A stretch of DNA of 64,000 nt from an uncultured Pelagibacteraceae bacterium. Lineage in GTDB: Bacteria > Pseudomonadota > Alphaproteobacteria > Pelagibacterales > Pelagibacteraceae. Shown here piece after piece: positions 7,453 to 17,103 of this stretch. The notes beneath the pieces are model-generated. The model was not told the DNA's origin. It saw only the letters and a program-made list of their open reading frames with translations, and ran no database searches. Within the stretch, counting starts at the first letter, position 1, and the number at the start of each line of letters is the position of its first letter. Where the stretch lies: NCBI GenBank assembly GCA_902577075.1, contig CACGXV010000001.1:124001-188000 (forward strand), written 5' to 3'. The position numbers were made by a program, and so were the translations under genes.

Positions 7453-8916
7453 ATGACAATCAATTTTAAAACACCAGATATAAAAGAGTTGAAACCAAGA
7501 ATATTAGTTCTTGGGATTGGAGGAGCGGGAGGTAACGCAATTAACGGAATGATAGAGGCAGGTTTACAAGGTGTCGAGTTCATAGCTGTGAATACTGATG
7601 CACAAGATTTAAGATTAAGCCATGCTCAAACTAAAATTCAAATGGGTTTGAATTTAACAAAAGGTTTAGGTGCTGGTGCAAAATTAGATATTGGAGAGGC
7701 TGCAGCGGATGAGTCTTTGAATGAGATTGTGAATGTTCTTCAAGGTGCAAATATGGTTTTTATTACTGCAGGAATGGGAGGTGGAACCGGAACAGGCGCC
7801 GCACATGTTATTGCTAGAGCTGCTAAAGAGCTAAATATACTTACTATAGGAGTAGTTACTTTACCCTTTTTATATGAAGGCCCTTCAAGAATGAGAAAAG
7901 CAAATCAAGGACTGGAGGAATTAAGAAAACATGTTGATACTATTATTGTAGTCCCAAATCAAAATCTATTCAAAATAGCCAGCGAACAAACTACTTTTGA
8001 GGAGTCTTTTGAGCTTTCAAATGATGTATTGTTACATGGAGTTCAAAGTATAACTGATTTAATGGTAAGACCTGGTTTAATCAATTTAGACTTTGCTGAT
8101 GTTGAAACTGTTATGAGTTCAATGGGTAAAGCTATGATGGGTACCGGTCAAGCTGAAGGAGAGGGTAGAGCAGTTAAAGCAGCTGAGATGGCTATAAATA
8201 ATCCACTTATAGATGATTATACTTTAAAAGGAGCAAAAGGACTTTTAGTAAATATAACTGGTGGAAAAGACCTAAAACTTTTTGAAGTTGACGAAGCTGT
8301 AAATAAAGTAAGAGCAGAAGTAGACCCAGACGCAGAACTTATAATTGGGGCAATTACTGATGAAAGCCTTGATGGTTTAATGAGGGTTTCTATTGTTGCT
8401 ACATCACTTGATGGTCAACAACCTGAACCAAAATCAGTAATTAATATGGTTCATAGAATACAGAATAGAAATCCTGGGTACACAGATTTTTCTAATTCTG
8501 TTTCAAGCCAATCTTTTTCATTTTCAAATCAAAATAACACAATAATGACTAATGGTGCTAATGCACTAAAAATTGAAGAGGAAACAAAAACTGAAACAGA
8601 AGAAGCATCTACAATCAGCAATTCTGAAGAAATAACAAGTTCATTAAATACTGAGGAAGAAACAAGTCCTGTTAAACAAGATTTTGCTTCAGATTCAACT
8701 GCACCAACAGAGAAACATGAAAATTCAGAAATAAACTCCTCACCTTCAAATGGACTAGAGAATTTTGATTTTGAAGAGGAAACACCTGAATTATTTAATT
8801 CTGATGAATCTATTGAGGATGCGGGTAATGAAGAAATCCCATTAACAACAGACACTGAGTCATCCGAAGAGGATGAATTAGAAATTCCAGCATTTTTGAG
8901 AAGACAAAAAAATTAA
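7453..8916 (+). CDS. ftsZ: Cell division GTPase FtsZ
   Basis: FtsZ polymerises into the division ring. The 487-residue protein has the tubulin signature GMGGGTGTG at residues 107-115, an N-terminal [11 protein letters not shown] nucleotide loop near residue 23, and the T7-loop region [11 protein letters not shown]. An acidic, Ser/Thr/Glu-rich linker runs from about residue 345 to 470. The extreme C-terminus ([11 protein letters not shown]) is the peptide that docks onto FtsA and other partners. A strong Shine-Dalgarno (GGGGGA, 7443-7448) precedes the ATG, in contrast to most genes here. Its position between mraZ and rsmH is unusual, because ftsZ normally follows ftsA. Confidence 0.98.
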   Translation: MTINFKTPDIKELKPRILVLGIGGAGGNAINGMIEAGLQGVEFIAVNTDAQDLRLSHAQTKIQMGLNLTKGLGAGAKLDIGEAAADESLNEIVNVLQGANMVFITAGMGGGTGTGAAHVIARAAKELNILTIGVVTLPFLYEGPSRMRKANQGLEELRKHVDTIIVVPNQNLFKIASEQTTFEESFELSNDVLLHGVQSITDLMVRPGLINLDFADVETVMSSMGKAMMGTGQAEGEGRAVKAAEMAINNPLIDDYTLKGAKGLLVNITGGKDLKLFEVDEAVNKVRAEVDPDAELIIGAITDESLDGLMRVSIVATSLDGQQPEPKSVINMVHRIQNRNPGYTDFSNSVSSQSFSFSNQNNTIMTNGANALKIEEETKTETEEASTISNSEEITSSLNTEEETSPVKQDFASDSTAPTEKHENSEINSSPSNGLENFDFEEETPELFNSDESIEDAGNEEIPLTTDTESSEEDELEIPAFLRRQKN

Positions 8917-8934
8917 TGGTCTTCAAAAAAATAA

Positions 8935-9930
8935 ATGAATGCCACCATAAATCCGGAAAACAAACATTTTCCGGTTTTGCTAAATGAATTAATTAGCATT
9001 ATTTCCCCTCTTTATGGTGGCACATTTATTGACTGTACTTTTGGTCAAGGTGGCTATTCCAAAAAAATTCTTGAAAACAAAAAAAATAGCATAATCGCAT
9101 TAGATAGAGATAAAGATGTCAAAATTCATGCAACAAAATTTGAATTCAAATATAAAAGCAGATTTAAATTTTATAATACTAAATTTTCGCAATTAAATTT
9201 TAATAATTTTAAAAAATATAAAATAAAAGGTGTATTGTTTGATCTAGGTTATTCAATAAATCAAATTAAAAATTCTAAAAAAGGTTTATCATTTTCTGAT
9301 AAAGGAAAACTTAATATGAGGATGGGTATAAATGATATTTCAGCACATGATATAATATCTAATATGAATGAAGAAAATTTAACAAAAATATTCAAAATAT
9401 TTGGTGAGGAAAAATATTCAAAAAAGATTGCAAGAGAAATTGTAAAAAATAGAGTAAATAAGATAATAAATACTGAGGACTTAGTTGAGATAATCGATAA
9501 TATAAAAAAATATCATAACAGAAGAATTCATAACTCTACAAAAGTTTTTCAAGCCTTGAGAATGTTAGTTAATAATGAAGTAAGTGAATTAATTAATGCT
9601 CTAATTCATGCATTTAATATAATTCCAGTTGGTGGTATTATAGCTGTTGTTACATTTCATTCTATTGAAGATAAAATTGTAAAATTTTTCTTTAAAAATT
9701 ATTCTGAGGAAAAAAATACTTCAAGATACCTACCTGATGAGGTTAAATCAGAAAAATGTTTTAAACTTATAAGAAAAAAACCAATTTTACCGAGCATAAA
9801 TGAAGTTAAAAAAAATCCACCATCAAGATCTGCTAAATTAAGATATGGAATTAAAGTCAAAAATAATTGTGAGTTTGGAGACTTAAGAAAAAAATTTAAA
9901 TATCTGACTGATATTGAGGAATTAAGATAG
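8935..9930 (+). CDS. rsmH: 16S rRNA m4C1402 methyltransferase RsmH (MraW)
   Basis: RsmH methylates N4 of C1402 in 16S rRNA. The 331-residue protein begins with the family's HFPVLLNELI stretch and has the SAM-binding FIDCTFGQGGYS segment near residue 33. It also has GVLFDLGYSINQIKNSKKGLS, NSTKVFQALRMLVN and a C-terminal NPPSRSAKLR, all RsmH hallmarks. The family usually reads DLG-S/V-SS-Q in the middle motif; here it is DLGYSINQ, a small deviation. It lies 18 nt after ftsZ and 4 nt before ftsL, in the usual mraZ-rsmH-ftsL-ftsI order apart from the inserted ftsZ. Confidence 0.95.
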   Translation: MNATINPENKHFPVLLNELISIISPLYGGTFIDCTFGQGGYSKKILENKKNSIIALDRDKDVKIHATKFEFKYKSRFKFYNTKFSQLNFNNFKKYKIKGVLFDLGYSINQIKNSKKGLSFSDKGKLNMRMGINDISAHDIISNMNEENLTKIFKIFGEEKYSKKIAREIVKNRVNKIINTEDLVEIIDNIKKYHNRRIHNSTKVFQALRMLVNNEVSELINALIHAFNIIPVGGIIAVVTFHSIEDKIVKFFFKNYSEEKNTSRYLPDEVKSEKCFKLIRKKPILPSINEVKKNPPSRSAKLRYGIKVKNNCEFGDLRKKFKYLTDIEELR

Positions 9931-9934
9931 TTAA

Positions 9935-10240
9935 ATGAAAAAACTAGTATTTTTTACACCAATAATATTTTTAATAATTGCAACAGCATTAACAAAAAAT
10001 TCCACCAAAAAATTAGATAATGACATATTTCAATTAAAAGAAAATATAAGTATTTTAGAGGATCAATATGAGCTTTCTTTACTAGATTACAGCATCCTAA
10101 CTTCTCCAAAAAAATTAATGGAATACCAACGTTTTTATTTTGAAAATAAACTTACCCAAAAAAATATTGAAAATTTAAACTTTATTAAAATTGAAAATGG
10201 AAAATTAATAATTGAAAAAATGATTGAAACAAATGAATGA
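9935..10240 (+). CDS. ftsL: FtsL-like divisome protein
   Basis: A 101-residue bitopic protein. It has a short cytoplasmic start, one transmembrane helix (about residues 4-20), and a periplasmic coiled coil from about residue 27 to 50, followed by the SPKKLMEYQRFYF stretch reminiscent of the FtsL tail. FtsL sequences diverge strongly, so the call rests on size, topology and position between rsmH and ftsI. It overlaps ftsI by 17 nt. FtsL works with FtsQ and FtsB to activate FtsW-FtsI at the septum. Confidence 0.75.
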   Translation: MKKLVFFTPIIFLIIATALTKNSTKKLDNDIFQLKENISILEDQYELSLLDYSILTSPKKLMEYQRFYFENKLTQKNIENLNFIKIENGKLIIEKMIETNE

Positions 10241-11873
10241 GATAAAAGACCCTAATCAATTTAATGAAGGGTTTTCCTTTAGAGAAAACAAGTCCTTTTT
10301 AAAAATATCTTTTGAGAGAATAGCATTTATTTTTTTTATTTTTTTTATATTGGCGATTATATTTTCATCTAAAGTAATTTTATTAAGTCTTAAAAAAATT
10401 CCAGAGGTTCAAAGGATTGTTAAGAAAGAGAATTTTAGATCTAGTATTTTAGATAAAGATGGAAATATAATTGCAAAAAGTGTGCCTATAATTAATTTAG
10501 GTATAAATCCTAATCTAGTAATAGATAAAGAAAAATTATTAGTTTCATTGAAATTATTCTTTCCAAATCAAAACTTTGAAAATGAAATGTATGGAAAAAA
10601 ATTTTTCTATGTAAAAAAAAAAATTAGTCCAGAAAAACTTGAGCAAATTTTACTTTTGGGAGATAAATCTTTTATTCAAGAAGATAGCATAGCAAGAGTT
10701 TATCCAAATGGTAATTTATTTAGTCATGTGATTGGTCAAATTGATAATGACAATAATGGAATATCAGGTATTGAAAAGACTTTCGATTATGAGCTTAAAA
10801 CTTCAAAAAAACCTTTAAAATTAACACTTGATAAAGACTTACAATACCTAATTAAAAATGAATTGTTAAAGTCTCAAGATATTTTTAAAAATATTGGAAG
10901 TGCAGCAATTTTAATGGATATTAACAATGGTGATATTTTGTCCATGATATCTCTTCCTGATTTTGATCTCAATAAAAGAAAAAAAATTGATGATGTAAAA
11001 TATATTAACAGAGCAACAAAAGGTGTTTACGAATTTGGCTCAGTCTTTAAAACATTCACATTGGCGGCTGGTTTACAATACAATGTTATTAAGCCAGAAA
11101 CTGAGTTTATAGATCTTAAAAAAAGAATAACTTGTGCAGGTAATTCCATATCAGAATATGATGATAAAATACCCTCAGATTTAACAGCTGAGGAAATTTT
11201 AATAAGATCAGGAAATATCGGATCAGTTAGAATTGCAGAAAAGGTTGGAATAGAAAATTATAATGAGTTTCTAGAAAATATTGGAATTATATCAAGCTTA
11301 GAATTCGATATTGAAGAAGTAGGAGATACGCAGCTTGGTAATTGGGGAAAGTGTAAACTAGCAACAGTTGCATTCGGACATGGTATTGCAACAACATTGC
11401 TACAGCTTTCTAAAGGATATGCAACGATCAGTAATGGAGGTTATGAAATAACACCTACTTTGATTAATAGAGAAAATTTGAAAAGAAAAAGGATACTTAA
11501 TGAAAATTTATCAGATACTATAAATCCTATTCTTAGAAAAATTGTATCTACAAAAGAAGGAACTGCAGGTTTTGCAGATGTTAAAGGTTTTGAAATTGGA
11601 GGAAAAACTGGCACTGCTGACCAGCCATCACAGGGTGGATATTCAAAAAAAAAAGTTAATACTTTTGCTTCCATTTTTCCAACCTCAGACCCAAAATTTG
11701 TATTAGCTGTTATGTTAGACGAACCAAAGGCAAATAGAGATTTTGTTTATCATTATAGGGATGACAGATATCCTTATAAAGGAAATTGGAGGAATACAGC
11801 AGGCTGGACAACTGTTTGGGTAACAGGTCAGATAATTGATAAAATTGGACCAATTTTAGCCACAAAATATTAA
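10224..11873 (+). CDS. ftsI: Septal peptidoglycan transpeptidase FtsI (PBP3)
   Basis: A class B penicillin-binding protein of 549 residues. One transmembrane helix lies near residues 30-55, followed by a dimerisation domain starting at FRSSILDKDGNIIAKS and a C-terminal transpeptidase domain. The active-site motifs are present: S273-V-F-K276, SGN (RSGNIGSV) and KTG in GGKTGTADQPS. It cross-links septal peptidoglycan with FtsW. The gene overlaps ftsL and is followed 11 nt later by murE, as in most dcw clusters. Confidence 0.95.
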   Translation: MKQMNEIKDPNQFNEGFSFRENKSFLKISFERIAFIFFIFFILAIIFSSKVILLSLKKIPEVQRIVKKENFRSSILDKDGNIIAKSVPIINLGINPNLVIDKEKLLVSLKLFFPNQNFENEMYGKKFFYVKKKISPEKLEQILLLGDKSFIQEDSIARVYPNGNLFSHVIGQIDNDNNGISGIEKTFDYELKTSKKPLKLTLDKDLQYLIKNELLKSQDIFKNIGSAAILMDINNGDILSMISLPDFDLNKRKKIDDVKYINRATKGVYEFGSVFKTFTLAAGLQYNVIKPETEFIDLKKRITCAGNSISEYDDKIPSDLTAEEILIRSGNIGSVRIAEKVGIENYNEFLENIGIISSLEFDIEEVGDTQLGNWGKCKLATVAFGHGIATTLLQLSKGYATISNGGYEITPTLINRENLKRKRILNENLSDTINPILRKIVSTKEGTAGFADVKGFEIGGKTGTADQPSQGGYSKKKVNTFASIFPTSDPKFVLAVMLDEPKANRDFVYHYRDDRYPYKGNWRNTAGWTTVWVTGQIIDKIGPILATKY

Positions 11874-11884
11874 GAGCGTAAAAA

Positions 11885-13465
11885 ATGCTTCTTAAAGATT
11901 ACATTCCTAAACTAAATAGCAAATATCATAAAATTAATTTTTCTGGCATAGCTTTTAATTCTAAAGAGGTAAAGAAAGGAAATATTTTTTTTGCAATTAA
12001 AGGAAGTAATACTGACGGAAATTTTTTTATAAGAGATGCAATCAGAAAAGGATCTAAAGTTATAGTTTCAGATAAATGTAAAAATGAATTTAAAAATAAT
12101 ATTTTATTTATAAATCATAAGTATCCCAGAAAATTGATGGCTCAAATAAGTTCAAAAATTTTTATTAAAAAACCAAATAATATAATTGCAGTGACTGGTA
12201 CAAACGGGAAATCATCGATAGCAAATTTTTATTTTCAAATTTTAAAATTCAATAAAATTAAAGTTGCCTCAATTGGAACGTTAGGGGTAAGTGGTATCAA
12301 GATAAAAAAAAATTTTTCCAATACAACTTTTGACTCAATCCAATTAAACAAAATTTTAAAAAAAATAAAAGAAAATAAAATTGATAATGTAATTTTAGAA
12401 GCCTCAAGTCATGGACTAGATCAAAATAGACTACATGGAATAAAATTTGATATTGGAATTTTTACAAACTTCACAAGAGATCATTTAGATTACCATAAGA
12501 CATTTAGAAATTATCTAGATGCAAAATTAATTTTATTTAAAAAATTAATGAAAAAAAAATCTTTTGCTATCTATGATGATGAATTAAACATTTCCACAAT
12601 TTTAAGAAAAATTTGTAAATCAAAAAATACTAAAAGATTTACAATAGGAAATAAAAAATCAAATTTAACCATCATTAATCATCAATTCTTAAAAGATGAA
12701 CAGAAAATAATATTTAAATTTAAAAATAAAAAATATTCCTTTTCAACTAAATTAATTGGAAAAATTCAAATTAAAAATTTGCTTATGGCTGTTATGGCAG
12801 CAATAAAAAGCAATATACCTTTAGAAAAAATCATTAAAGTTATTAAAAATATAAAACCTGTTCATGGAAGATTAGAAAAAATTGCAAAATTAAACAATAA
12901 TGGGATGGTGATACTTGACTATGCACATACCCCAGATGCCCTCGAAACCTGTATAAAAAATATTAAAGATCAGTTCAAATTTAGAAAGGTAAATCTTGTA
13001 TTTGGATGTGGAGGAGAGAGAGATAGGTCAAAAAGAAAATTAATGGGAAAAATTGCAAATAAATATTGTAATAAAATTTATTTGACAGATGACAATCCAA
13101 GAAATGAAAACCCAAAAAAAATTAGAGAAGATATAAAATCTAATATAACAAATGATAAATTACTAGAGATACCTTTAAGAGAAAATGCAATAAAAACCTC
13201 AATTTTAGACATCAAGTCAGACGAGATAGTTGTTGTTGCTGGAAAAGGACACGAAACTTATCAAGAATATGGTTCAAAAAAACGGTTCTCAGATAAAAAA
13301 CATATCAAATTGTTTGTTAATGAAAGAAATAAATCTTTAAGTAAGAACTGGAAGTCTAATATAGTCACAGAGATAACAAAGAAAAAAATACATAAGAACG
13401 TAAAGATAAATAACGCTTCAATTGACTCCAGAAAAATTAAAAAAAATGACATTTTTTTGGAATAA
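11885..13465 (+). CDS. murE: MurE, UDP-MurNAc-tripeptide (mDAP) ligase, N-terminal part of a MurE-MurF fusion
   Basis: MurE adds meso-diaminopimelate to UDP-MurNAc-L-Ala-D-Glu. The P-loop GTNGKSS is at residues 105-111, and ASSHGLDQNRLHG and FTRDHLDYH follow. A DNPR motif (LTDDNPRNE) is the known determinant of diaminopimelate over lysine. The MurE part ends near GHETYQ...RFSDKKHIKLFV (about residue 478), but no stop codon follows. The frame runs on into MurF-type sequence (NNASIDSRKIKKNDIF) and ends at 13465 only because of a one-base loss in a poly-T run at 13452-13458. Adding one T gives a 947-residue bifunctional protein ending at 14727. Confidence 0.93.
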   Translation: MLLKDYIPKLNSKYHKINFSGIAFNSKEVKKGNIFFAIKGSNTDGNFFIRDAIRKGSKVIVSDKCKNEFKNNILFINHKYPRKLMAQISSKIFIKKPNNIIAVTGTNGKSSIANFYFQILKFNKIKVASIGTLGVSGIKIKKNFSNTTFDSIQLNKILKKIKENKIDNVILEASSHGLDQNRLHGIKFDIGIFTNFTRDHLDYHKTFRNYLDAKLILFKKLMKKKSFAIYDDELNISTILRKICKSKNTKRFTIGNKKSNLTIINHQFLKDEQKIIFKFKNKKYSFSTKLIGKIQIKNLLMAVMAAIKSNIPLEKIIKVIKNIKPVHGRLEKIAKLNNNGMVILDYAHTPDALETCIKNIKDQFKFRKVNLVFGCGGERDRSKRKLMGKIANKYCNKIYLTDDNPRNENPKKIREDIKSNITNDKLLEIPLRENAIKTSILDIKSDEIVVVAGKGHETYQEYGSKKRFSDKKHIKLFVNERNKSLSKNWKSNIVTEITKKKIHKNVKINNASIDSRKIKKNDIFLE

Positions 13466-14727
13466 AAGGAAAGAATTTTGATGGGAATAAATTTGTAAAT
13501 CAAGCATTAATAAATGGTGCGTCTATATCAATAAATGAAAATAATCCATCCCCTGGCTCTAAAAATAAAATACATGTAAAAAACTCTCTAAAAACATTTT
13601 CAAAGATAGCTAACTTAATAAGATTATCTTCTAATATTTCCGCTGTAGCAATTACAGGCTCTGCAGGCAAAACATCTTTAAAAGAGATGTTAGGACAGAT
13701 GCTAATTAAAAAATGTCAAACCTCTTATTCAAAAAAATCTCATAATAATAAATATGGGATTCCAATATCACTATTTAACATAAAAAAGGAGGACAAAATT
13801 GGAATTTTCGAAGTGGGCATGGATAAAAAAGGAGAAATAGATTTACTAACCAAAAAAATCATGCCTAATGTTGGTGTCATAACAAATATATCTTATGCAC
13901 ATGTAAAAAATTTTAAGAATTTAAAAGGTATAGCTCAAGCTAAATCAGAAATAATAAATAATATTATACATGGTGGTTCCATTGTTCTAAATGCCGATGA
14001 TCATTTTTTTAAATTTTTTAAAATTAAAGCAAAAAAAAATAAATTAAAGATAATTTCTTTTGGCGTAAAGAACACAGCCAATGTTAAGTTAATCAAGATA
14101 AAAAAAGAAAAATTTAATACTTTATTGTTAATAAATTATAATGGAAAAACACTGAAATTTTCAATTAAAAAAGATTTAGAAAATTATATATATAATATTT
14201 TGTCTTCTTTATCAGTCATTTCAATATATTTTAATTTAGAGAGTCTAAAAAAATCATTTTTTAATGATTATAAATTTCCAGAAGGAAGAGGAGATTTAAA
14301 GTTAATCAATTTCAGAAAAAAAAAAATTTACTTTATTGATGAAAGTTATAATTCAAACCCTTTATCTCTTAAATTTGCATTAAATAAATTAAATGATTTA
14401 AACTCAAAATCTAAAAGAAAAATAGTCTTACTGGGTGATATGTTGGAGCTAGGTAAATACTCAAAAATTCTTCACAAGGAGGTAGCAAAAACTATTAATA
14501 AAACTCAAATTGATAAAGTATACGTTTATGGCAGAGATATTGTTGAGACTTTTAACAAAATTAGACCACAAAAAAGAGGAAAAATATTAAATTCAAAAAA
14601 AGATATCTTAAATTTTATGAAGAATGATATTAAGGATAGTGAATATTTAATGATTAAAGGCTCAAACTCTACTGGACTTAATAAAATCAGTCAAAGCTTG
14701 AAAGCAGGAAAATTGAATGCTTTTTAG
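13352..14727 (+). CDS. murF: MurF, D-Ala-D-Ala-adding ligase, C-terminal part of fusion, frameshifted near its start
   Basis: MurF joins D-Ala-D-Ala to the UDP-MurNAc-tripeptide. Its N-terminal domain starts in the murE frame (SNIVTEIT...NNASIDSRKIKKNDIF, about 13352-13458). It continues in the preceding frame after 13458 (GIKGKNFDGNKFVNQAL). The P-loop GSAGKTS lies near 13660, and later motifs include FEVGMDKKGEI, the NISYAH region and DESYNSNPLS. All are intact once one T is added to the T7 run at 13452-13458. The first internal ATG, at 13687, lies after the P-loop, so a protein starting there would be non-functional. The murF end overlaps mraY by 11 nt. A separate internal start (TTG at 13310) is possible but unsupported. 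Confidence 0.88.
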
Positions 14728-15802
14728 TCTATTTTCTCAATTAGTTGAATATTTTAGTTTTTTAAACGTATTTAAATATTTAACAGTAAGAACTGGTCTT
14801 TCAATGTTTACTTCGATGGTGGTAGTTTTCTTAGTTGGAGGCCCACTTATTAATTACTTTTCCTCAAACCAAATTCATGATCCAATTAGAGAAGATGGAC
14901 CTAGCGAGCATGTAGTTAAAAAAATAGGGACACCTACAATGGGAGGTCTTATGATTTTATTAGGTATATTTTCAGGAGTGATTTTATGGGGAGATTTTTC
15001 AAATCCATATAATTGGTTCTTATTATATGTGGTAGGATCATTTGGATTACTTGGAGCTTATGACGATTACAAAAAAATTAAGCAAAATAATTCAAATGGT
15101 ATCAGTTCAAAATTTAAAATTTCTATTCAAATTATATTAGCATTAATAGGAATATTTATATTTTATTTTTATAGTGGGTCCAATGAAATTGAAAATTTAT
15201 ATTTTCCATTTTTTAAAAATTTAGTAATTAATTTGGGTTGGTTTTTTATTCCATTTTATTTGTTTGTTATAGTTGGGTCTTCTAATGCAGTAAACCTAAC
15301 TGATGGACTTGATGGTTTGGCAACTGTGCCTGTAATATTAGTTGCAGCTTGTTTTGCTTTTATCAGTTATGTTACTGGTAATGTAGTTTTCTCAGGGTAT
15401 CTACAAATACCTTATATTGAGGGTGTGGGTGAAGCATCTATTTTTTGTGGAGCTATTATAGGTTCTTGTCTTGGATTTTTATGGTTTAATGCTCCTCCAG
15501 CAAAAATATTTATGGGAGACACAGGTTCACTAGCACTGGGTGGTTCATTAGGTGCAGTTGGCATAATAACTAAACACGAAATTGTATTGGCCATCACTGG
15601 TGGTTTATTTGTCTTAGAGGCAGTTTCCGTAATAGCTCAAGTTGTGTCTTTTAAACTAACCGGAAAAAGAATATTTAAAATGGCGCCTATACACCATCAT
15701 TTTGAAAAAAAAGGTTGGCCAGAGTCTACAGTAGTTATTAGATTCTGGATAATTTCTATAATTTTAGCAATGATAGGACTTGCAACATTAAAACTAAGAT
15801 AA
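14717..15802 (+). CDS. mraY: MraY, phospho-MurNAc-pentapeptide translocase
   Basis: MraY transfers phospho-MurNAc-pentapeptide to undecaprenyl phosphate, making lipid I at the inner membrane. The 361-residue protein has about ten hydrophobic segments. Conserved cytoplasmic loops are present: GPSEHVVKKIGTPTMGG, LLGAYDDYKK (Asp pair), NAVNLTDGLDGLA, FMGDTGSLALGG and MAPIHHHFEKKGWPE. It overlaps murF by 11 nt, and its last base is the first base of the murD ATG. Confidence 0.97.
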   Translation: MLFSLFSQLVEYFSFLNVFKYLTVRTGLSMFTSMVVVFLVGGPLINYFSSNQIHDPIREDGPSEHVVKKIGTPTMGGLMILLGIFSGVILWGDFSNPYNWFLLYVVGSFGLLGAYDDYKKIKQNNSNGISSKFKISIQIILALIGIFIFYFYSGSNEIENLYFPFFKNLVINLGWFFIPFYLFVIVGSSNAVNLTDGLDGLATVPVILVAACFAFISYVTGNVVFSGYLQIPYIEGVGEASIFCGAIIGSCLGFLWFNAPPAKIFMGDTGSLALGGSLGAVGIITKHEIVLAITGGLFVLEAVSVIAQVVSFKLTGKRIFKMAPIHHHFEKKGWPESTVVIRFWIISIILAMIGLATLKLR

Positions 15803-17100
15803 TGAATGATAATCAAATTAATCTCATTAATAAAAATATTTTAATTTATGGATTGGGGAAATCAGGTTTATCTTGCTTTAATTTTTTAAAGAAAGATAAT
15901 TTCTGTATATTATTTGATGATAACAAAAAAAACATACCAGAAAAATTTAAAAAACAATTAATAAGTTTTAATAAATTATTAAATTTAAATTTTGATTTTA
16001 TCGTTTTAAGCCCAGGTATTGACATAAAAAAATGTAAAATTTCTAAATATTTGAGCAAAAACAAGTCAAAAATCATTAGTGATCTTGATATATTTGAGAT
16101 TAGCTTTCCAGATACAATCAAAATTACTGTCACTGGTACAAATGGAAAGTCTACAACTTCAAAACTACTATATGACGTATTAAAAGCTAATAAAATAGAT
16201 GCAAGATTAACTGGAAATATTGGTTATCCAATATTAAAGGAGACAAATGTTAAAAAAAATACCGTATTTATTATTGAGGCGTCTTCTTATCAGCTTGAAT
16301 ATAGTAAATTTTTTAAAACTAAATATTCAGTCATATTGAATATTCACCCCGATCATTTAGAAAGGCATGGAACTTTTAAAAACTATGCTGAAGCAAAGTT
16401 TAAAATAATTAAATCCCAAAATAAAAATAACTTTGCATTTATAGAAGATAAAAATAATTTAATAAATCAACTAATTTTCAAAAATCAAATAAAATCAAAA
16501 GTTATCAAAATTAATTATGCAAAATACAAAAATTATTTAAAGCAGTTAGAAAATATTTATTTCAAAAATCCAAGTAACAAAAAAAATTTTTGTTTTGTTT
16601 TGGCTATTGCAAAAATTTTAAAATTAAATTTAAAATCTGTTTTGTGCGTTGCTAATAAATTCAAGGGATTAGATTTTAGACAGCAGATAATGCATAAAAC
16701 AAAAAAATTACTGATTATAAATGACTCAAAATCTACAAGTTTTTCATCAACAATCCCATTGCTTGAAAGTCATAGAAATATTTATTGGATATTAGGTGGA
16801 CTAGCGAAAAAAGGAGATAGGTTTAAATTAAAAAAAAAATATTTTTCAAATATAACATCTTATATTTATGGTAGAGACAGAAATTTTTTTATTAAATCTT
16901 TACCAAAAGAAATTCCAAAATATAGCTCATCTACACTCACAAATGTTTTAAAAAATTTAAAAAATAAAATAAAAAAAGATAAAAACAAAAAAGTAGTTCT
17001 TTTTAGTCCCTCTGCTGCTTCTTTTGATCAATTCAAAAATTTTGAGGAAAGAGGAAGATTTTTTAACAAAAACATAAAACTAATACTTAAAAATCATTAA
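15802..17100 (+). CDS. murD: MurD, UDP-MurNAc-L-Ala-D-Glu ligase
   Basis: MurD adds D-glutamate to UDP-MurNAc-L-Ala. The 432-residue protein has an N-terminal Rossmann-like UDP-binding region (ILIYGLGKSGLSCF), the ATP loop GTNGKST at residues 112-118, the EASSYQLEY segment, and NIHPDHLERHGT with catalytic His/Asp. Late motifs NDSKSTSF and LGGLAKKGDRF replace the common NDSKATN and LGG.DKG, which is within family variation. The ATG at 15802 shares a base with the mraY stop. Confidence 0.95.
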   Translation: MNDNQINLINKNILIYGLGKSGLSCFNFLKKDNFCILFDDNKKNIPEKFKKQLISFNKLLNLNFDFIVLSPGIDIKKCKISKYLSKNKSKIISDLDIFEISFPDTIKITVTGTNGKSTTSKLLYDVLKANKIDARLTGNIGYPILKETNVKKNTVFIIEASSYQLEYSKFFKTKYSVILNIHPDHLERHGTFKNYAEAKFKIIKSQNKNNFAFIEDKNNLINQLIFKNQIKSKVIKINYAKYKNYLKQLENIYFKNPSNKKNFCFVLAIAKILKLNLKSVLCVANKFKGLDFRQQIMHKTKKLLIINDSKSTSFSSTIPLLESHRNIYWILGGLAKKGDRFKLKKKYFSNITSYIYGRDRNFFIKSLPKEIPKYSSSTLTNVLKNLKNKIKKDKNKKVVLFSPSAASFDQFKNFEERGRFFNKNIKLILKNH

Positions 17101-17103
17101 AAT

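Noticed and set aside
8529-8855. 108-codon frame on the minus strand opposite the ftsZ linker
   Set aside because: The FtsZ linker is Ser/Thr/Glu-rich, so its complement stays open by composition; no start context or domain is visible.
8900-8924. GAAGAC...GTCTTC inverted repeat around the ftsZ stop as terminator
   Set aside because: The loop is 13 nt and no T-run follows on the plus strand (A-run instead); rsmH follows closely in the same direction.
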